Shown piece after piece: positions 5,175 to 6,627 of a DNA stretch of 6,627 bases; positions within the stretch are counted from its first letter, which is position 1, and each line of letters starts with the position of its first letter. Both the position numbers and the translations under genes were made by a program. The DNA is from Pseudomonadota bacterium (GTDB taxonomy: Bacteria; Myxococcota; Myxococcia; Myxococcales; Anaeromyxobacteraceae). Location of the stretch: contig JAEZXM010000593.1 of assembly GCA_023419875.1 (NCBI GenBank), positions 1 through 6,627 on the forward strand. The letters are read 5' to 3'. The notes beneath the pieces are model-generated. The model searched no databases and was not told the origin of the DNA. It saw only the letters and a list, made by a program, of their open reading frames with translations.

Positions 5175-6627
5175 ATGATCCTGAACCGCCGCTGGCTTGC
5201 GGTCGCCGCGATGGCCGCGCTCACCGTCGCGTGCTCGAAGAAGTACTCGCCGAGGCCGATCTCGACCGAAGCCGCGGCGGCGTTCGGGCGCGCCGAGATC
5301 ACCGGCATGGGCGGTTCGCTCGTGATCGACGCCGAGATCCTGCGGGAGCTCGGGTTCCGCCCTGACCCGGAAGACGGCCGGCGCGGAGACCTCCTCCTCG
5401 ACTTCGGCGTCGCCTTCCTGACCACGATGGCGACCGAGGCGGACGACTCCTCGAGGCCGGTCCTGGCGCGCACTGCCGTGCTGCTCGCGCTCGTTCGCGA
5501 GTGGGCGATCGCCCCGGACGCGCAGCGGCTTGCGATCGTCTATCAGATGGACCCGGCCCACCCGGAGGCGGCCGTGGCCTCCTCGCTCGTGCTCCTCGCC
5601 GTGAAGGGCGGGGAGGGGGAGAATCGGGAGCTGCTCCAGGGGCTGGGCGCGGCCGTGCGCGCCGCCTCGGGCCGCGGTGTCGTCTCCATGGAGAGCGGGA
5701 ACCTCTGCGTCGCCCGGGAGGCGATCCCGGAGGCTCCGTTCCAGGTCTGCCTCCGTGCCGGCCCTGGTCTCATCGCACTCGGCACGTCCGAGTCCCTCGC
5801 AGTGCTCTCCGAGCCGCCGCCAACCTCCGCGTCGCGGGAGTCGGGCCCGGCGCTGCGGCTCCTCGTGAACCTGCCGTCGCAGGGCCGCGGCGAGCTCCTC
5901 GTCGAGGGGCACGGCGCGCTGCGGGTCTCCGGGATGTTCGAGCCGGAGGATCCCGCTCTGGCCGGCACCGTCGAGGAGGGGGCGAAGAAGCTCCTCGAGG
6001 CGGCCGACACGCAGCGGACGCGGAACCGGCTCGTGATGGAGGGCGCACTGAAGCAGGTGCAGGCGGCGCTCGACGCCGATCAAGACGCGCCCGGCCGCAT
6101 GAAGTCGGCGGTGAAGGACGCCACTGCCGAGCGGCTGCTCGACCCGCGGGGCGCGTACGCGGCGATCCGCAAGTCGATCAAGATCGGGCGCGAGGGGAAG
6201 GTCGTGACGGGCGAGCTGACGATCCCCGAGGACGAGGTTCGGCGGTTCGTGCGGGTGGACCAGGGCATGTTGACCACCGTCGCCGTGGTGGGGGTCATCT
6301 CGGCGATCGCCATCCCCAACTACATGAAGTACCAGTGCCGCGCGAAGGCCTCCGAGGGGCCCGTCGTGCTCAAGGCGGCACGAAGCGCGATGGAGGCGTA
6401 CCGCGTCGAGCACGGGAAGCGCGCGGCGGGGCTCCAGCTCGCGGGGTTCGCGCCTGCGCCGGGCGCGCGGTACACGGTCTGCGCGCGGAGCGGCTGCGCG
6501 CCGCCGGCCACCGCCGCCGCCGCCGCGGCCTGCGCCGAGACGGGCGTCCTGGAGAGCGAGGAGGACGGTCTCTGCGCGGCAGCGGAGATCAACCGCGTGA
6601 TGGACGTCTGGGTCCTCGGCGCGTCCG
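5175..6627 (+). CDS. Lipoprotein with a C-terminal pilin-like module (partial at right edge)
   Basis: At least 484 residues, open to the window edge. Residues 1-20 are a lipoprotein signal: MILNRRW, a hydrophobic core, then LTVAC with Cys20 and Ser at +2. Residues 21-364 form a domain I cannot assign with confidence; it has only Cys178 and Cys192, beta-rich stretches such as FQVCLRAGPGLIALGTSESL, and a charged helical part (about 264-336). Residues 365-413 read like a type IV pilin N-terminal helix: MLTTVAVVGVISAIAIPNYM followed by KYQCRAKASE and an EAYRVEHG end. A pilin-like C-terminal region follows, with Cys436, Cys441, Cys453, Cys467 and a late DVWVL resembling the DxW ending of deltaproteobacterial pilins. 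Aligned on IPN (pilin positions 21-23), the prepilin Gly(-1) is Val and Glu5 is Gly, so prepilin peptidase cleavage is not expected. Strong ribosome binding site AAGGGAGG precedes the ATG. No stop or start context separates the two parts, so it appears to be one protein. Confidence 0.8.
   Translation, partial: MILNRRWLAVAAMAALTVACSKKYSPRPISTEAAAAFGRAEITGMGGSLVIDAEILRELGFRPDPEDGRRGDLLLDFGVAFLTTMATEADDSSRPVLARTAVLLALVREWAIAPDAQRLAIVYQMDPAHPEAAVASSLVLLAVKGGEGENRELLQGLGAAVRAASGRGVVSMESGNLCVAREAIPEAPFQVCLRAGPGLIALGTSESLAVLSEPPPTSASRESGPALRLLVNLPSQGRGELLVEGHGALRVSGMFEPEDPALAGTVEEGAKKLLEAADTQRTRNRLVMEGALKQVQAALDADQDAPGRMKSAVKDATAERLLDPRGAYAAIRKSIKIGREGKVVTGELTIPEDEVRRFVRVDQGMLTTVAVVGVISAIAIPNYMKYQCRAKASEGPVVLKAARSAMEAYRVEHGKRAAGLQLAGFAPAPGARYTVCARSGCAPPATAAAAAACAETGVLESEEDGLCAAAEINRVMDVWVLGAS
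6511..6525 (+). repeat. (CCG)5 simple repeat coding a polyalanine run
   Basis: Five tandem CCG units lie inside the pilin-like part of the lipoprotein gene and, read in frame as GCC, contribute to six consecutive alanines (residues 447-452) between Cys441 and Cys453. Triplet slippage here would change loop length without breaking the frame. Five units is short and could simply reflect GC-rich codon use. Confidence 0.6.

Noticed and set aside
3701..5365. A 554-codon plus-strand open frame opposite the acyltransferase.
   Set aside because: Its Glu/Arg/Gly-rich low-complexity product has no motif, while the opposite strand encodes an intact condensation-type active site and a good ribosome binding site.
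6200..6270. A separate pilin gene starting at Met365 (6267) rather than a fusion.
   Set aside because: No stop codon separates it from the lipoprotein frame, the bases before the ATG lack a good ribosome binding site, and the product would have no basic leader or Gly/Glu cleavage motif. A frameshift cannot be fully excluded without the reads.
1788..6413. A 1541-codon open frame on the minus strand spanning several genes.
   Set aside because: It is antisense to four plus-strand genes and out of frame with the minus-strand acyltransferase, has Arg/Pro/Gly-rich composition typical of shadow frames in very GC-rich DNA, and shows no recognisable domain. The true genes show clear motifs and G/C-biased third positions.

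Overview
The window is very GC-rich double-stranded bacterial DNA with strong G/C bias at third codon positions. A lipoprotein with Dickkopf-like cysteine modules, a pilin-like segment of the AIAIPN-Y-KYQC type, and DUF6152/DUF6644-type genes together suggest a myxobacterium or a related Myxococcota/deltaproteobacterial lineage. This taxonomic call is inference from gene style. I saw no rRNA, tRNA, CRISPR array, insertion sequence or phage gene.

Layout, left to right. Positions 2-115 look like the proline-rich C-terminal tail of a gene entering from the left. After a hairpin-bearing gap comes a compact plus-strand operon (212-1655): a secreted or periplasmic-looking histidine phosphatase, a small secreted DUF6152-like protein and a four-helix DUF6644-like membrane protein, separated by 9 and 22 bases. 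A 261-base gap with overlapping inverted repeats separates it from a 368-residue cysteine-rich lipoprotein (1917-3023), which has visibly lower GC than its neighbours and is followed by an 11-bp GC hairpin. Next is a six-helix LiaI/LiaF-like membrane protein (3180-3704). It converges, 8 bases apart, on a minus-strand stand-alone condensation-superfamily acyltransferase (3713-5014) that appears to start at CTG. Divergent from that, across a 160-base promoter region, is the most unusual gene: a lipoprotein (5175 to the window edge) whose C-terminus is a pilin-like module lacking the prepilin-peptidase site.

Functional links. The 212-1655 genes are probably co-transcribed. The acyltransferase and the lipoprotein-pilin share a divergent control region and may be co-regulated. 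Most products are predicted to sit in the envelope (lipoproteins, secreted and membrane proteins). No pathway can be assigned from the sequence alone. The strongest candidate for something undescribed is the lipoprotein-pilin chimera, whose predicted topology conflicts with that of normal pilins.
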